64,000 nt of DNA from Agrobacterium tumefaciens (lineage in GTDB: Bacteria > Pseudomonadota > Alphaproteobacteria > Rhizobiales > Rhizobiaceae): NCBI RefSeq assembly GCF_013318015.2, contig NZ_CP115842.1, positions 186,001 to 250,000 of the forward strand. Direction: 5' to 3'. Position numbers and translations under genes: made by a program. Position 1 is the stretch's first letter, and each line of letters begins with the position of its first letter. Of this stretch, positions 25,045 through 33,465 are shown one piece after another. Below the pieces are notes generated by a model, which was given only the letters and a program-made list of their open reading frames with translations, was not told where the DNA came from and ran no database searches.

Positions 25045-26268
25045 CAGGGCGAGCAGAACGCCACCAATCGCGCAGATGACCACCACGATCCATGGCGGCG
25101 TCTTCCACACCGTCAACAGGATGAAACCCGTCAGCGCAAGTGCAAAATCCTTCGGCATGAATATGGCGCTTGTCCACACCGGATCATAAAGCGCGGCCCC
25201 GAGAATGCCAACGACGGCGGCATTTGCGCCGCGCATGGCAGCCTGCGCCAGAAGGTGCTTGCGAAACCCCTCCCAGAAGGGCAGCGCACCGACGAGCAGT
25301 AGCATGCCCGGCAGAAAGATCGCGACAAGCGCAATGACTGCTCCCGCAATACCGTTCGGCTGCGGCCCCACCACAGCGCCGAGGTAGGCCGCGAAGGTGA
25401 ACAGCGGGCCGGGAACGGCCTGGGTTGCACCGTAACCGGCGATAAACGCATCTTCAGTCACCCAGCCCGAGGAAATCACTGCCGATTGGAGCAACGGCAG
25501 CACCACATGGCCGCCACCAAAGACAAGGGCGCCGGCACGATAGAACGCATCGAACAATGAGAGGCCTTGCGAGCCGGCCATCGCCGCGAAGACCGGCAGG
25601 AAGGCCAGCAGGAGCGCGAAAGTGGCAAGCGCAATGTATCCGACACTTTTCGGCACCCGAAATGCGAGATGGGAAGCTTGACGCGCGGCCTCGGTGCGGC
25701 AGAAGAAAAGCCCCGCAATGGCACCCAAGGCAAGCGCCAGAATCTGGCCAAAAGCCCCCGCGACAAACACGACGCAGATGATGCCGACGAGCGCGATGCT
25801 GGCACGCTGTCTATCTGGGGCAAGGCTCTTTGCCATGCCCCAGACGGCCTGCGCCACCACGGCGACCGCAACGATCTTGAGGCCATGCAACAGGCCGGTA
25901 CCGACCGGCCCTTCTATCGACGCGGCGACCATGGCGAAGAGAAGCAGGAGGATAGCGGACGGCAGGGTGAAGGCCGTCCAGGCCGCCAGCGCACCGAGCG
26001 GCCCTGCCCGCAGCAACCCAAGGGCAAAACCGACCTGGCTAGAGGCCGGCCCCGGCAAGAACTGGCAGAGCGCCACGAGATCGGCATAACCCGCCTCATC
26101 GATCCATTTGCGCCGCACGACCAGCTCATCGCGAAAATAACCGAGATGGGCGATGGGACCGCCGAAGGAGGTGACCCCGAGCTTCAGGAACGCCGTAAAA
26201 ACTTCGCCGGGCGTGCCGCTTCGAGGGGTGGCCGCTTCAGTGCGGATGGTTTGCGTTGACGACTTCAC
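25039..26268 (-). CDS. chrA: Chromate transporter, ChrA/CHR family
   Basis: A 409-residue, roughly ten-to-twelve-helix membrane protein with two homologous CHR domains. The first half has FGGPIAHLGYF and CQFLPGPASSQVG; the second has FGGGHVVLPLL and TQAVPGPLFTFAAYLG. This long-chain form exports chromate, probably by proton exchange; some members may carry sulfate or have other roles. The GTG at 26268 is chosen because AGGGAG sits seven bases upstream and the N-terminus then resembles the family; a longer frame to 26322 lacks support. Transcribed toward ampR with overlapping 3' ends. Confidence 0.9.
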   Translation of the reverse strand: MKSSTQTIRTEAATPRSGTPGEVFTAFLKLGVTSFGGPIAHLGYFRDELVVRRKWIDEAGYADLVALCQFLPGPASSQVGFALGLLRAGPLGALAAWTAFTLPSAILLLLFAMVAASIEGPVGTGLLHGLKIVAVAVVAQAVWGMAKSLAPDRQRASIALVGIICVVFVAGAFGQILALALGAIAGLFFCRTEAARQASHLAFRVPKSVGYIALATFALLLAFLPVFAAMAGSQGLSLFDAFYRAGALVFGGGHVVLPLLQSAVISSGWVTEDAFIAGYGATQAVPGPLFTFAAYLGAVVGPQPNGIAGAVIALVAIFLPGMLLLVGALPFWEGFRKHLLAQAAMRGANAAVVGILGAALYDPVWTSAIFMPKDFALALTGFILLTVWKTPPWIVVVICAIGGVLLALS

Positions 26269-26326
26269 GAAAAAGCTCCCTGAGCGTGCAACGGCTGTTC
26301 GTCTACACAATGTCCGTATCAAAAAC

Positions 26327-26338
26327 GATATCGATATC
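26327..26338. promoter_or_regulatory. Palindrome upstream of the chromate transporter gene
   Basis: GATATCGATATC is a perfect 12-bp palindrome about 60 bases before the GTG start, flanked by further GATA/TATC steps. A candidate operator, without a regulator gene adjacent. Confidence 0.35.
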
Positions 26339-26439
26339 AGACACTATTATGACAGGGATATGAAGAGGCGGAAGCGCATCCTCGATGAACGGGATCGTTC
26401 GACGCGCTCCATATCTTCGTTTTTACGTCATTTCGAGCC

Positions 26440-27672
26440 TCAGACGATCAGTCCCTTCATGGGCCGGATGGCCTCCGAACCGGGAAAGACCGCCTTGTCG
26501 AGCATGGCAGCGCTTGCGCCGAGATGATCGACCGCGAGACCCTTGATGATCGCGCGAATATCCGTCGTGGGCGCAAGGTCCCGCCCATCCCGCAACTGCG
26601 CGAGCTTGAGGCCGGGCCAATCGGCGATGACACGCCCGCCACGGATGCTGCCGCCGGCGAGAAAGGCCGTTGTTGCCGTTCCGTGGTCAGTTCCTTCCGT
26701 ACCGTTGATACGGGCGGTGCGGCCAAATTCCGTGGCGACTAATATGGCCGTATCCTTCCAGACCGGCCCCAGCTCCTGCTCGAAGGCGGCAAGCGCATTG
26801 TCCAGCCCGCTCAACAATTTTGAAAGACGCTCGACCTCATGGGCATGGGTGTCCCAACCCTCGAAAGCCAGCGCCGCAACGCGTGGCCCTTCCGGGTGCG
26901 CAATCAGCCGTGCGGCACCCCGCGCCATCTGCTCCATGCCAACGGGATCACCCGGACCCCCGCGCGCCTTGATATCGACGCCGGAGGCGATCCTGCCGGT
27001 TTCGATGCCCTCGGCAAGCAATGCCGCCAGCATCGGGTCCGTCTGGCCGTAGAGATCGGCAAGGCGCGGGGCGAGATCGCCATCGGCGGGCTTGAGAACG
27101 GATGGCGCCCATCCCAATATCGGTGCCTTGCCGCGAATGACAAGCGGAGCGCTGGCGCCAATGGCAAGGCCGCTCACCCGCTGCCCGGCCGCAGCTGGAT
27201 TGATGGTTTCACCCGCCGGCAGCTGTTCGAGCAGACGGTTCAGCCAACCCGTCTCGACATGGCCGGGGGTTGGAAAACCAGATTCCAGCACATCCTGGCC
27301 ATCAAAATGCGAACGGTCACGATAACCGGTGGCGCTGGCGTGGACCACCGCTGCCTCGCCCTTCCGGTACAGCCGCTGGAAATTGCGAAGGGATGGATGG
27401 AGCGCAAAGAAACCATCGAGCGCGAGGGCTGGATTGTCGCCTTCAGTGCGCATGGCGATCTGTTGCCTTAGCGCCTCATAGTCGGGGTCGCCGACGGGCG
27501 GCACGGCGGTCAGCCCGTCGAGCGCGCCGCGCAGGATGATGGTGACGAAACGTGGGTCACGCCCGCCGGCAGCAAAAGCAAAGCGCGGCATGAAGGCCCA
27601 GGCAAAAAGCGCGCCGCCTGTGCCAAGAAGAGCGCGGCGGGTTGGAGAAAGATGTTCACACAGCATGGTCAA
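26440..27672 (-). CDS. DUF1501 family protein with Tat signal
   Basis: A 410-residue exported protein of the DUF1501 family (alkaline-phosphatase-like fold by family annotation). The N-terminus has a twin-arginine signal, TRRALLGTGGALFAWAFMP, with cleavage near FAFA at about residue 34. Family landmarks include LRGALDGLTAVPP, the H-x-S-A-T-G-Y-R-D-R-SHFDGQD block, and EFGRTARINGTEGTDHGT near the C-terminus. It overlaps the upstream DUF1800 gene by four bases. The two families occur together in many bacteria, but no activity is established. The histidines and aspartates named could bind metal. Confidence 0.88.
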   Translation of the reverse strand: MTMLCEHLSPTRRALLGTGGALFAWAFMPRFAFAAGGRDPRFVTIILRGALDGLTAVPPVGDPDYEALRQQIAMRTEGDNPALALDGFFALHPSLRNFQRLYRKGEAAVVHASATGYRDRSHFDGQDVLESGFPTPGHVETGWLNRLLEQLPAGETINPAAAGQRVSGLAIGASAPLVIRGKAPILGWAPSVLKPADGDLAPRLADLYGQTDPMLAALLAEGIETGRIASGVDIKARGGPGDPVGMEQMARGAARLIAHPEGPRVAALAFEGWDTHAHEVERLSKLLSGLDNALAAFEQELGPVWKDTAILVATEFGRTARINGTEGTDHGTATTAFLAGGSIRGGRVIADWPGLKLAQLRDGRDLAPTTDIRAIIKGLAVDHLGASAAMLDKAVFPGSEAIRPMKGLIV

Positions 27673-29186
27673 CGCCTCTGGAATTCGGGGGAAAGGAAAG
27701 CAATCGTCAGTCCCTGCGGTTTGCTCTCAGCCCGCTGCACGGCCTTTTTCGTCTCCTCGGACAAAAGTGGCCCCAGCCGGTCTGCGACGAAGTCGCGCGG
27801 ATCGATTGAACCCGCAGCCTGATGGGCGAACAGACTGGCGGCATCGATACGCGTTGCCAGGCCCTCGGAAGAACCCCAGCTATCGGTGACATCGGCAAAA
27901 CCGTTCGGTCCGGAGGGGTTCCACAGCGGCTGACCCAACGCGTTGAGCACGGAAATTACCTGCTCGGGTTTTGGCACTATTCCACTCGCCCTGATGACGG
28001 TCGTCACGAAATCTAACGGGGGTCTGAGCTTGGTCAGCGCCGAACTCCAAGACTGTTCAGCCTCGATAAGCGCCATATAGGTGGCGGAAAGATCGCCGTG
28101 GCTCTTGGTGTAGGCGGCAGCAAGTTTCGCCACCAGGTCCGGTGGTGGATGGTCGCTGACGAAATGCCGTACCAGCTTGTAAGCGAGATGGCTGGCCGTC
28201 GCCGGATGATGCGCGAGATCTCGCAGCGCCCGCCGCCCCTGCTCTACCCCCGCTTCACCATAGGTGATGCCCATCACGGCATGGTCGCCGGGTTCATGGT
28301 TGTTGGCGTTGAAGGAAAATCGGCCAAGCGGACCCGGACGCTTCTCATCGCGATAGACGCTCCAGCCGGTGATGATGCGGGCAAGTGCTGTAACATCGGC
28401 CTGACTATAGCCGCCATCCACCCCAAGCGTATGCAGTTCCATGATTTCGCGCGCGAGGTTTTCGTTGAGCCCGCGCTTGCCGTTCCTGTTGGCCTGCGAA
28501 TTCGGTCCGATCGATTGCTGATTGTCGAGAAAATACAGCATGGCGGGGTGGGTCTCGACTGCGACCAGCATATCCTCGAAATTGCCGAAGACATGCGGAC
28601 GGATCGCCTCACGCTCGAAAGCGCCGGCGAGAATGTGCACATCACCGCCCTTGCCGGTGGCAACCGCGAAGTGGTTGGCCCAGAACATTGCCAACCGCTC
28701 GCCAAAACCGATCAGCGGCTGGCGTATTGTGCCGTTGAAGCGGGCGTCCGCCTCCGCAAGCAGTATCTGCTGGGGAAAATAGGGGCGCTTGGTGGCCGGC
28801 GCGTCCGGCTTCTTGTCCTGTGGAGCACTGGCAGGCGGCACCATGCCCGCATTGTCCATAGCGTTTGCGGCAATTGCCATTGCCGGCGATGGTGGGCTCA
28901 TGGCCCCTGCGGTCGCACCCGCGGCGCCGGTGGTGGCCGCGACGGCAAGGACAGCAGGTTTTTCACGCTCGGCCTTGATCTCCCTGTTATACGCCATCAG
29001 CGATATCAGAAGATCGGCGCTGGAATGAAGCTGTGCGCCGACAGGAATTGGTGTGGCGCTTTCGGTAATTTCCAGCCGCAACAGATCGCGCGGGTCGTCT
29101 TTGATCGCCTGGATATCGCCTTCACGCGCGCCGAGGCCGAAACGCCACAGACAGAGTGCTGCATCCAATTCCCTGGAATTTGACAT
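27669..29186 (-). CDS. DUF1800 family protein
   Basis: A 505-residue DUF1800 protein. Family landmarks are ALCLWRFGLGAREGD at the N-terminus, FWANHFAVA in the middle, the GLNENLAREIMELHTLGVDGGYSQ block and KLVRHFVSDHPP further on. A 60-residue Ala/Pro-rich insert (about residues 80-145, AATTGAAGATAGAM onward) interrupts the N-terminal region. Unlike its DUF1501 partner it has no visible signal peptide, so export, if any, would need the partner. The ATG at 29186 is preferred; a longer frame to 29219 is possible. It is 76 bases downstream of the CnrX-like gene and probably in the same transcript as the sigma factor. Confidence 0.85.
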   Translation of the reverse strand: MSNSRELDAALCLWRFGLGAREGDIQAIKDDPRDLLRLEITESATPIPVGAQLHSSADLLISLMAYNREIKAEREKPAVLAVAATTGAAGATAGAMSPPSPAMAIAANAMDNAGMVPPASAPQDKKPDAPATKRPYFPQQILLAEADARFNGTIRQPLIGFGERLAMFWANHFAVATGKGGDVHILAGAFEREAIRPHVFGNFEDMLVAVETHPAMLYFLDNQQSIGPNSQANRNGKRGLNENLAREIMELHTLGVDGGYSQADVTALARIITGWSVYRDEKRPGPLGRFSFNANNHEPGDHAVMGITYGEAGVEQGRRALRDLAHHPATASHLAYKLVRHFVSDHPPPDLVAKLAAAYTKSHGDLSATYMALIEAEQSWSSALTKLRPPLDFVTTVIRASGIVPKPEQVISVLNALGQPLWNPSGPNGFADVTDSWGSSEGLATRIDAASLFAHQAAGSIDPRDFVADRLGPLLSEETKKAVQRAESKPQGLTIAFLSPEFQRR

Positions 29187-29262
29187 GGCCGATACGAACT
29201 CCGTTTCGTTATCGACCATTCAACGGGCGCCAGGGCCAAAATCCGTCGCTGTTGAAATGTGA

Positions 29263-29712
29263 TTATTTCGTGGCCGGTTTCGGCGCCTCACGGGCGAGCA
29301 AGCCTTCCGCCAGCCGGCGCCGCGCCTCCAGCGACAATGTGCGGGCGAACTCCACGGCCTGCATCTCGGTTGCGGCGCGGACCTCATATTCCGCCTTGCG
29401 GGCACGCTCAAGCGCTGCGGACAATGCCTCCGGGTCAAGCGTTTCTGCCCCCATCAGGGACGCCGCCTCGATACGCGCCTGGCGCGCCTCGGCGGAGGTT
29501 TCCCGCATGGTCCTGCGTGCATCGCTAAGGCTGCGCCGGAAGGCCTCCCTTTCGGTCTTTGGCAATTGTTCGCCCGCAAGCGGCATGCGGGCAGCGGCAG
29601 CGGCCGGGTCGTTCCGCAGATAAACGAACCCTGCCCCGGCAAGCGCGCAGACAAGAAATGTATTCGCGACGAGAAGGACAACGACTATCCAGCGGAAATT
29701 CTGATCGCTCAT
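29263..29712 (-). CDS. Periplasmic heavy-metal-sensor-like protein (CnrX-type)
   Basis: A 149-residue protein with one N-terminal membrane anchor (about residues 7-31, RWIVVVLLVANTFLVCALAG) and a periplasmic all-helical domain. The domain pattern, TEREAFRRSLSDARRTMRETSAEARQAR (seen in part) ending LSLEARRRLAEGLL, matches the periplasmic heavy-metal-sensor family that includes CnrX and the Spy/CpxP relatives. It lacks obvious metal-ligand histidines, so the signal may not be a metal. The start ATG overlaps the stop of the putative anti-sigma gene and has GAGGAG upstream. Such proteins modulate an anti-sigma factor from the periplasm. Confidence 0.75.
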   Translation of the reverse strand: MSDQNFRWIVVVLLVANTFLVCALAGAGFVYLRNDPAAAAARMPLAGEQLPKTEREAFRRSLSDARRTMRETSAEARQARIEAASLMGAETLDPEALSAALERARKAEYEVRAATEMQAVEFARTLSLEARRRLAEGLLAREAPKPATK

Positions 29713-30146
29713 TTCGTCTCCTCGGTCATTTCGTTTTCGGTTTGCAGGTTTCCGAACGCGGTCAACGTATCGCCCAATGTCAGGGCGGGCGGTGGCGTGA
29801 GGTTGATGACGGCAACCGCTCCCGTCAGCGCGCCCGCAAGGCTGATGCCGATCATGCTCGCACCCAGCCCGTACCGGACGATCCATCTGCGTCTGGTGGT
29901 CTGCGCCTTTGCCTGCGCCATGATCTTCGCGTTGAGCATGGCCGAAGGGTCGCGAAGACGATATGCCGACAGCGTAAAATCGAGAGGCGCCGCCTGCGCA
30001 ATCAGGCGCCTGCCATCTGCCGTCTCCGCATAAGCCATGGCCTCCGGCCGCCGGTCTTCCGGCCAGCGTTGTGGATCGGCACCATAGGCCGCCACAAGAT
30101 CGGAAAAAACCTTGTTATCCATGAGCGTCTTCTTCGCCCCGTTCAT
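29709..30146 (-). CDS. Putative anti-sigma factor, single membrane span
   Basis: A 145-residue protein with a cytoplasmic N-terminal part (residues 1-85, with ADPQRWPEDRRPEAMAYAE) and one membrane helix (about residues 88-113). No zinc-binding HxxxCxxC motif is present. The assignment rests on position: its start overlaps the ECF sigma gene stop by four bases, with GAGGG as ribosome binding site, and its stop overlaps the CnrX-like gene. The order sigma, small one-span protein, periplasmic sensor mirrors cnrHYX-type systems. It would hold the sigma factor at the membrane until a periplasmic signal arrives. Confidence 0.65.
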   Translation of the reverse strand: MNGAKKTLMDNKVFSDLVAAYGADPQRWPEDRRPEAMAYAETADGRRLIAQAAPLDFTLSAYRLRDPSAMLNAKIMAQAKAQTTRRRWIVRYGLGASMIGISLAGALTGAVAVINLTPPPALTLGDTLTAFGNLQTENEMTEETK

Positions 30147-30688
30147 TGGTCGCCCTCATTCAAAATCGCATGGAGTGCCCGGCGGCCACGCGCCAGAAGG
30201 CTTTCCAGTGCGTCCACACTGACATGCATGACATCAGCCGCCTCGCGGTTCGACATCTCCTGATAATAGACCAGAACGATCGCCTCCCTTTGTCGCGCGG
30301 GTATGGCCTGCAAGGCGCGCGCCACGGCACCGCTCTCGTCACCATCATATGGCAGGCCGGCATCTGGCAGCACACTGCCGTCAATCTGTTCGGGCGGCTC
30401 AGCAACCGATATTTCCCGGCGCTTTCGCAACCGGTCGTAACAGAGGTTCAGCGCCACCCGGTGGATCCATGTGTCGAATTTCGCACGCCCCTGCCGCCAC
30501 GTGCCTGCATGTTTCCATATGCGCAGGAAGGTCTCCTGCGCGATGTCTTCCGCCTCTGCCGGATCACCCAGCATACGCGTGGCAAGCGCCATGATCCTCG
30601 GCAGTTTGGCCGTCACCAGGGCCTGCATCGCGCGGACATCTCCCGCAGCGACATCCGCCACCAAATCTGCATCCGGATCGCTTACCAT
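30143..30688 (-). CDS. ECF-type RNA polymerase sigma factor
   Basis: A 181-residue group 4 sigma factor. Region 2 runs from about residue 18 to 85, with DPAEAEDIAQETFLRIWKH and FDTWIHRVALNLCYDRLRKR. Region 4 is at about 125-175, with RQREAIVLVYYQEMSNREAA and the recognition helix VSVDALESLLARGRRAL. It directs RNA polymerase to a specific promoter set when freed from its anti-sigma partner. The ATG at 30688 gives the usual short N-terminus; the frame is open to 30775. It leads the operon running to 26440, whose DUF1800/DUF1501 genes are therefore the best candidates for its regulon. Confidence 0.9.
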   Translation of the reverse strand: MVSDPDADLVADVAAGDVRAMQALVTAKLPRIMALATRMLGDPAEAEDIAQETFLRIWKHAGTWRQGRAKFDTWIHRVALNLCYDRLRKRREISVAEPPEQIDGSVLPDAGLPYDGDESGAVARALQAIPARQREAIVLVYYQEMSNREAADVMHVSVDALESLLARGRRALHAILNEGDQ

Positions 30689-30886
30689 GTATCGGGCTTT
30701 GTCTCCGTACTGTCCTGTCGGACACGGGCGAAATCCATGCGGAATGACGGCGGCTTCAGTGAGGATGTCCCGCACCTTGCCACTTTAACGCAGACCCGCG
30801 CAAAATCCGTCGCCGATTTCTGGGAAATATTCGCGTGCATTTTACGGCAGACCGCGGCACCGCCAGAACACATTGGAACGGCTGTT

Positions 30887-31660
30887 TCAACCGTCCACAG
30901 ACACCCCGGCAAGCCTGTCCGGCCCGAACGCTTCAAGCAATCCGCGATAGGGCTTGGCGAGTGGCGTGGCATAGGCGCCGCGCTTGGCGGTCGAAAGCCC
31001 CATCGATACCAGCGATTCTGCCTGTTTCACCGCCGCAGCGACTCCATCGATAACAGGCACGCCGAATTCGCTGCGCAACTCGGCGGTGAGATCCGCCATA
31101 CCGGCACAGCCAAGCACGATCGCTTCGGCGCGATCTTGACGCAGGGCCAGTGAAATCTCTTCCCGCAGCCTCTCCCTGGCATTTGATGCCGGATCTTCCA
31201 GCGACAGGACGGGAATATCGGCGGCACGCACATTGCAGCGGGCAGACATGCCATAACGGTGAACGAGATGTTCGAGCGGCAGCCGCGAACGCTCCATCGT
31301 CGTAACGATCGTAAACCTCTGCGCGATGAATGCCGTGGCTGAAACCGCCGCTTCGCAAATCCCAATTACGGGTATGTCGGCGAGCGCGCGGGCCGCATCG
31401 AGCCCGGTGTCGTCGAAACAGGCGATGACGGCTGCCCTGGCACCAAGCGTCGGCGCCTTGGCAAGCTCGAGCAGCAGGCCGGGTACCGCGAAAACCTCAT
31501 CGTAATATCCTTCGATGGAGACAGGCCCCATGGAAGAGGTCACTGCGAGGATTTCCGTATCGCAACTGGCCGCCCGCGTCGCCGCGTCGGCGATCGTCGC
31601 CGTCATGGATTGCGTCGTATTCGGATTAATGACGAGGATGCGCATGTTCTGTTTTTTCAT
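30887..31660 (-). CDS. Hydantoin/aspartate-glutamate racemase family protein
   Basis: A 257-residue cytoplasmic racemase of the Asp/Glu/hydantoin group. Two catalytic cysteines stand in the expected places, Cys81 in VIACFDDTGLDAAR and Cys185 in IVLGCAGMADLT, and the N-terminus MRILVINPNTTQSMT is typical of hydantoin racemases. The related enzymes invert a carbon centre without cofactor. The ATG overlaps the stop of the PotC-type permease gene by one base, so the gene is the last of the polyamine-type importer operon. A substrate carrying a racemisable centre, such as a hydantoin or amino acid, is thus a possible cargo of that importer. Confidence 0.85.
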   Translation of the reverse strand: MKKQNMRILVINPNTTQSMTATIADAATRAASCDTEILAVTSSMGPVSIEGYYDEVFAVPGLLLELAKAPTLGARAAVIACFDDTGLDAARALADIPVIGICEAAVSATAFIAQRFTIVTTMERSRLPLEHLVHRYGMSARCNVRAADIPVLSLEDPASNARERLREEISLALRQDRAEAIVLGCAGMADLTAELRSEFGVPVIDGVAAAVKQAESLVSMGLSTAKRGAYATPLAKPYRGLLEAFGPDRLAGVSVDG

Positions 31661-32475
31661 CAACGCGAATGGCGACGGTTCAGAGTGACGATCAGGCCAA
31701 GCGTGGCCGCAATAACCAGAAAGGAGAAAAGGGTCGTGACGGCTCCGAGCGCGTAAAGCACCGGCGTCGTGACGTTGGTGGTCATGCCATAGATTTCCAG
31801 CGGCAAGGTGTTGTAGGTGCCTGACGTCATCAGCGTACGGGCAAATTCGTCATAGGAAAGCGTAAAGCCGAACAGGCCGACGCCTATCAGGCTCGGTGCA
31901 ATCATCGGCAGCACCACATGGGCAAAGGTCTGCCAGGCGGATGCCCCGAGATCGCGGGCGGCTTCTTCATAGGATGGAGAAAAGCGGTTGAAAACCGCCA
32001 GCATGATGAGCACGCCGAATGGCAGCGTCCAGGTCAGATGCGCGCCAAATGCTGATGTATACCATGAAGGTTCCAGCCCAAGCTGTTGGAAAAGAACGCC
32101 GATACCGAGTGATATGATGATCGATGGCACCACGAGGCTTGCGACGGAAAGATAGAATAGCGGCGTCGCGCCGATGAATTTGCGCCGGAAAGCGAGACCC
32201 GCCAAAAGCGAGACGAGCACCGTGACGACCATGACCATGACGCCAAGCCCGAAGGAACGGCGGAACGAGCCGCCAAAATCGCCGACCGCCTGCTGTTCGA
32301 AAAGATTGCCGAACCAGTGCAGCGAAACGCCGTTGAGTGGAAAGGTCAGTCCGCCATTCGGCCCCTGAAAGGCAAGGATGAGGATAGCCGACAGCGGGCC
32401 GTAGAGGAACAGCACGAAGAGCAGAAAAAAGAAGGCGAGGACATAGAATTCACGGCCGCGTTTTTCCGAATGCAT
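31660..32475 (-). CDS. ABC transporter permease, PotC type
   Basis: A 271-residue permease with six predicted helices and the EAA loop EEAARDLGASAWQTFAHVVLP (named by its EEAARDLGAS start). The overall pattern, with a large loop after helix 1, fits the spermidine/putrescine PotC group. It starts three bases after the PotB-type gene and its stop overlaps the racemase start. It pairs with the PotB-type permease in the inner membrane. Confidence 0.9.
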   Translation of the reverse strand: MHSEKRGREFYVLAFFFLLFVLFLYGPLSAILILAFQGPNGGLTFPLNGVSLHWFGNLFEQQAVGDFGGSFRRSFGLGVMVMVVTVLVSLLAGLAFRRKFIGATPLFYLSVASLVVPSIIISLGIGVLFQQLGLEPSWYTSAFGAHLTWTLPFGVLIMLAVFNRFSPSYEEAARDLGASAWQTFAHVVLPMIAPSLIGVGLFGFTLSYDEFARTLMTSGTYNTLPLEIYGMTTNVTTPVLYALGAVTTLFSFLVIAATLGLIVTLNRRHSR

Positions 32476-32478
32476 GGG

Positions 32479-33390
32479 TCACAGCTCCTTGCGGATATCG
32501 ACGATGCGCAGGATGCCCGCGACCATCAGAAGAACGAGGATGAGCAGGATAACGGCATTTGCGGCCGCCGCGGGATATTGCAGCAGCGACATCTGGTTCT
32601 TCATCATCAGTGCCACCGACGCGCTCTGCCCACCGGACATCACCTGAACCGTGGAGAAATCGGCCATGACAAGCGTCACGACAAAGATGCTGCCGATCGC
32701 CATGCCGGGTTTGGCAAGCGGAATGATAACGTTCCAGAGGGTCTGCCAGCCAGTCGCCCCGGCATCGCGCGCCGCTTCGATCAGCGATTTGTCGATGCGC
32801 ATCAGCGTGTTGAAGATGGGTGTGACCATGAAAAGCGTATAAAGATGCACCATGGCCAGCACCACGGCAAAATCCGAATAGAGCAGCCATTCGATTGGCG
32901 CAGGTACGATGCCGGCGCTGACCAGCGCGCTGTTGACCAGCCCGTTGCGCCCGAGAACGGGGATCCAGGAAATCATGCGGATGATGTTCGAAGTCAGGAA
33001 AGGCACGGTGCAGACGAGGAACAGAACCATCTGCATGGTGGTGGTGCGGATATGAAAAGCGAGGAAATAAGCGACCCAGAAACCGCAGAACAGCGTGATC
33101 GCCCAGACGATGGCGGCGAATTTCAGCGTGTTGATATAGGTTTGCCACGTGACCCAGGAACCGAGCGTCTCGGTATAGTTGAAGGTCACGAAACCCGGAT
33201 ACATCTGGGCAAAATCATAATCCCAGAAACTGACGACGGCGATCATGACGATCGGTAAAAGCAGGAAAAAGCCGAGGATCAGGAAAAGCGGTGTGGCCTG
33301 AATATAGGACACAAGCTTCTGCGGCAGGGCGAAGCTGCGGGACGGCTTGTCCTTTTTTTCGCTCACGCCGATGAATCTGACTGTCACCAA
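32479..33390 (-). CDS. ABC transporter permease, PotB type
   Basis: A 303-residue permease of the PotB group with a long cytoplasmic N-terminus, then six helices. The EAA loop is LIEAARDAGATGWQTLWNVI. It is separated from the binding-protein gene by 75 bases that hold a GC-rich stem-loop, and is followed after three bases by the partner permease gene. Confidence 0.9.
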   Translation of the reverse strand: MVTVRFIGVSEKKDKPSRSFALPQKLVSYIQATPLFLILGFFLLLPIVMIAVVSFWDYDFAQMYPGFVTFNYTETLGSWVTWQTYINTLKFAAIVWAITLFCGFWVAYFLAFHIRTTTMQMVLFLVCTVPFLTSNIIRMISWIPVLGRNGLVNSALVSAGIVPAPIEWLLYSDFAVVLAMVHLYTLFMVTPIFNTLMRIDKSLIEAARDAGATGWQTLWNVIIPLAKPGMAIGSIFVVTLVMADFSTVQVMSGGQSASVALMMKNQMSLLQYPAAAANAVILLILVLLMVAGILRIVDIRKEL

Positions 33391-33421
33391 GGCTTTTCTC
33401 CTGCTGGCTGCCTGTGAAAGA

Positions 33422-33443
33422 GAGGCCGCGTCGGCGCGGCCTC
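33422..33443 (-). promoter_or_regulatory. Stem-loop between binding-protein and permease genes
   Basis: Perfect nine-bp GC-rich arms GAGGCCGCG/CGCGGCCTC with a four-base loop, 22 bases after the binding-protein stop. No T-run. Confidence 0.65.
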
Positions 33444-33465
33444 ATGTCTGCGAAAGGCGAGAAGA

